This document shows positions 6,655 to 8,375 of a stretch of DNA of 8,375 bases, one piece after another. Both the position numbers and the translations under genes were made by a program. Numbering within the stretch: the stretch's first letter is position 1; each line of letters starts with the position of its first letter. The notes beneath the pieces were generated by a model. The model was not told the DNA's origin, made no database searches, and was given only the letters and a program-made list of their open reading frames with translations. The DNA comes from Solirubrobacterales bacterium (GTDB lineage: Bacteria > Actinomycetota > Thermoleophilia > Solirubrobacterales > 70-9): the NCBI GenBank assembly GCA_030152805.1, contig JASLIG010000035.1:1-8375 (forward strand), written 5' to 3'.

Positions 6655-8067
6655 ATGAGCGACGATCTCGCCTTTGCGGGGGCGGCGAAGCAGGCGGAGA
6701 TGGTGCGGTCGGGGGAGGTCTCGCCGACTGATCTGGTGCAGCTCTACCTCGACCGGATCGAGCGCCTCGACCCGCAGCTGAACGCCTTCCGAAAGGTCTT
6801 CGCAGAGAAGGCGCTGCTCGAAGCCGAGCAGGCCGAAGCCCGGCTCAAAGGGGGCGAGGAGCGGCCGCTGCTCGGCGTGCCGATCGCGATCAAGGACGAA
6901 AGCGACGTCGTCGGTGAGGTCAACCTGCACGGCACCGACGCGTTCACCGAGCCGGCGACAGCCGATTGCGAGATGGTGCGCCGCCTGCGCGAGGCGGGGG
7001 CGATCGTCGTCGGGCTGACCCTGCTTCCCGAGCTGGCGATTTGCGGCTTCACCGAGTCGGCCACCTACGGCGTCACCCGCAACCCCTGGGACCTGCAGCG
7101 CAGCCCGGCCGGCTCGAGCGGCGGCTCCGCGGCCGCGGTCGCGGCTGGCCTCGTGCCGATCGCCTCGGCCGGCGACGGCGGCGGCTCGATTCGCCTGCCC
7201 GCCGCGTCCTGCGGCCTCTTCGGCCTCAAGCCGCAGCGCGGCCGGATCTCCCTCGCGCCCGCGCTCGAATATTGGAACGGCCTCGCGGTCAACGGCTGCG
7301 TCAGCCGCACCGTGCTCGACACGGCGCTCTGGCTCGACATTACCTCCGGTGGCTCGCAGGAGCCCGGCGCGCCACCACCGCCCGAGCGCCCGTTCGTCGA
7401 GGCGGCGAAGACACCCCCCGGCAAGCTCCGCGTCGCCTACTCGACGCTGGCGCCTCGCGCTGCCGCACCGCCGACCGTCTCGCACGTGGTCAAGGAGGCG
7501 GTTGCCGACGCCGCCGAGCTGATGCGCTCGCTCGGTCACGAGGTCGCCCAGCGCGATCCTGACTGGGGCGGGATCGGCAACAACATCACTCCCCGCTTCC
7601 TGCGCGGCGTCGCCGATACCGTCGACGAAGTCCCCCATCCGGAGCGGCTCGAAGGCCGCACGCGCGGCTTCGGCCGCCTCGGCCGGATGTTGCCCGACGC
7701 CCTCTTCGAGCGCGCCCTGCGCGGCCGCGAGGCCGACGCCGCCCGTGTCAACGCCATCTTCGACTCCTTCGACGTCCTGATCACGCCGGTGATGGGTGGC
7801 ACCGCGATACCGATCCGCCGCTGGGAGGGTCAGGGCGCCCTGCGCACCGTGCTCGGCATGAGCCGCTTCTATCCCTACTGCGTGCCCTGGAACCACCTCG
7901 GCAACCCAGCCATGTCGGTTCCCACCGGTTTCGCCGAGGACGGCATGCCGCTCGCCGTCCAGATCATCGGTCGCCCCGGCGACGAGTCGACCCTGCTTTC
8001 CCTAGCCGCCCAGCTCGAGGCCGAGCGCCCCTGGGCCGAGTTCAGGCCGCCTATCGGTGGTGCCTAG
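6655..8067 (+). CDS. Amidase-signature family hydrolase
   Basis: Cytoplasmic amide hydrolase of 470 residues, usual length for the family. The Ser-cisSer-Lys triad is complete: Lys80 in VPIAIKDES, cis-Ser154 in PAGSSGGSAA, and nucleophile Ser178 in GDGGGSIRLPA. The spacings (74 and 24 residues) agree closely with fatty acid amide hydrolase (K142, S217, S241). The Gly-rich signature and LFGLKPQRGR (~188-197) follow. The DGGGSIR variant and CGLFGLKP resemble stand-alone amidases such as the mycobacterial AmiC type or 6-aminohexanoate-cyclic-dimer hydrolase. There are no gatB or gatC genes nearby, so a GatA role in tRNA amidation is unlikely. Substrate cannot be told from sequence. ATG 6655 is chosen because a TANNNT box lies 6 nt upstream and the N-terminus (MSDDLAFAGAAKQAEMV) fits the family. 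Its 3' end overlaps a convergent minus-strand gene by 17 bp. Confidence 0.93.
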   Translation: MSDDLAFAGAAKQAEMVRSGEVSPTDLVQLYLDRIERLDPQLNAFRKVFAEKALLEAEQAEARLKGGEERPLLGVPIAIKDESDVVGEVNLHGTDAFTEPATADCEMVRRLREAGAIVVGLTLLPELAICGFTESATYGVTRNPWDLQRSPAGSSGGSAAAVAAGLVPIASAGDGGGSIRLPAASCGLFGLKPQRGRISLAPALEYWNGLAVNGCVSRTVLDTALWLDITSGGSQEPGAPPPPERPFVEAAKTPPGKLRVAYSTLAPRAAAPPTVSHVVKEAVADAAELMRSLGHEVAQRDPDWGGIGNNITPRFLRGVADTVDEVPHPERLEGRTRGFGRLGRMLPDALFERALRGREADAARVNAIFDSFDVLITPVMGGTAIPIRRWEGQGALRTVLGMSRFYPYCVPWNHLGNPAMSVPTGFAEDGMPLAVQIIGRPGDESTLLSLAAQLEAERPWAEFRPPIGGA

Positions 8068-8375
8068 GTGTTTCTTTAACCGGCGGTAGCGCTTCTTCAA
8101 CCGGCGGAGGCGGAACAGCTCGAGACGGGGGATAGACGCCGCCGTCGAAGAGCGTGTGGTTGCCGAGGCGTTTCGGCAGCCTCACTCGCAGTGGCGGCTC
8201 GAAGATTCCCTCGCATGTGTAATTACCTGGGGGGAGCGGTTTCAGTCGCATCACCATCAGCAGCCGCTTGCCCAGTTCGAAGAACACCGGCTTCATGGCC
8301 CTGTCGTTCTGGCTCCTTCCGCTTGCGCATTCACCTGGACCGAGATCGATCCACAGCCGGCGCGTGCTCGGGAGA
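8051..8375 (-). CDS. Unrecognised protein, C-terminal part only (continues beyond the window)
   Basis: The minus-strand frame is open from the window edge at 8375 to a TAG at 8051-8053, giving at least 107 residues. It includes an in-frame ATG at 8296 that has no well-spaced Shine-Dalgarno sequence, so it is probably internal. Visible features: RRLWIDLGPGEC near the edge, RLKPLPPGNYTCEG, then RVRLPKRLGNHTLFDGG, and a Pro-rich end with a repeated PPVEE/PPVKE. The two Cys could form a disulphide. The pattern is like small extracytoplasmic proteins common in actinobacteria, but I do not recognise a family and no signal peptide is visible because the N-terminus is missing. It converges on the amidase with a 17-bp tail-to-tail overlap and no terminator between. 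Base composition (~64% GC) is somewhat lower than in the other genes. The last ~30 codons may be poorly conserved. No competing gene is seen at 8068-8375. Confidence 0.55.
   Translation of the reverse strand, partial: LPSTRRLWIDLGPGECASGRSQNDRAMKPVFFELGKRLLMVMRLKPLPPGNYTCEGIFEPPLRVRLPKRLGNHTLFDGGVYPPSRAVPPPPVEEALPPVKETPRHHR

Noticed and set aside
6532..7896. A 454-residue open frame on the minus strand opposite the amidase gene
   Set aside because: Low-complexity Arg/Ala/Gly/Glu translation with no motif. The + strand carries a complete amidase catalytic triad over the same bases.
8081..8117. Direct repeat TTCTT(T/C)AACCGGCGG near the end of the amidase gene as a mobile or regulatory repeat
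   Set aside because: On the minus strand it encodes the repeated PPV(E/K)E at the C-terminus of the convergent gene, so it is better explained as an internal protein repeat.

Overview
This is a high-GC (roughly 70% in the genes) bacterial window with tightly packed genes, nearly all on the + strand. The gene families (LonA, an actinobacterial-style GT39-like membrane glycosyltransferase, a YdfJ/MmpL-type MMPL exporter next to a TetR regulator, and a mycobacterial AmiC-like amidase) point to an actinobacterium. Two genes also appear to have leaderless promoters with a TANNNT -10 six bases before the ATG. The flavour suggests Thermoleophilia (Solirubrobacterales/Gaiellales-like), but that lineage call is inference and was not checked against a database.

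Layout: (1) 1-1359, the 3' two thirds of lon, cut by the window edge. (2) 1359-1520, a 162-bp intergenic block bounded by a perfect 13-nt inverted repeat and filled with smaller dyads. It fits almost exactly between the lon stop codon and the next start. (3) 1522-3072, a polytopic GT-C/GT39-like glycosyltransferase. (4) 3128-3553, a small single-pass membrane protein of unknown function with a good Shine-Dalgarno sequence. (5) 3601-4209, a TetR-family regulator with a likely leaderless start. (6) 4271-4298, a 28-bp dyad that could be a TetR operator, just before (7) 4306-6522, an MMPL/RND-type transporter. (8) 6522-6654, a 132-bp gap holding a very strong hairpin, a second hairpin, two related 42-bp modules and a likely leaderless promoter for (9) 6655-8067, an amidase-signature hydrolase. 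(10) 8051-8375 (minus strand), the 3' end of an unrecognised gene that converges on the amidase and overlaps its end by 17 bp.

Functionally, only tetR and the MMPL gene look like a linked pair: a local regulator controlling an exporter. The lon, glycosyltransferase, small membrane protein and amidase genes look like independent neighbours. There is no clear new multi-gene system here. The most unusual material is in the gaps: the inverted-repeat element after lon, the paired modules and large hairpin after the MMPL gene, and the candidate operator between tetR and the transporter.
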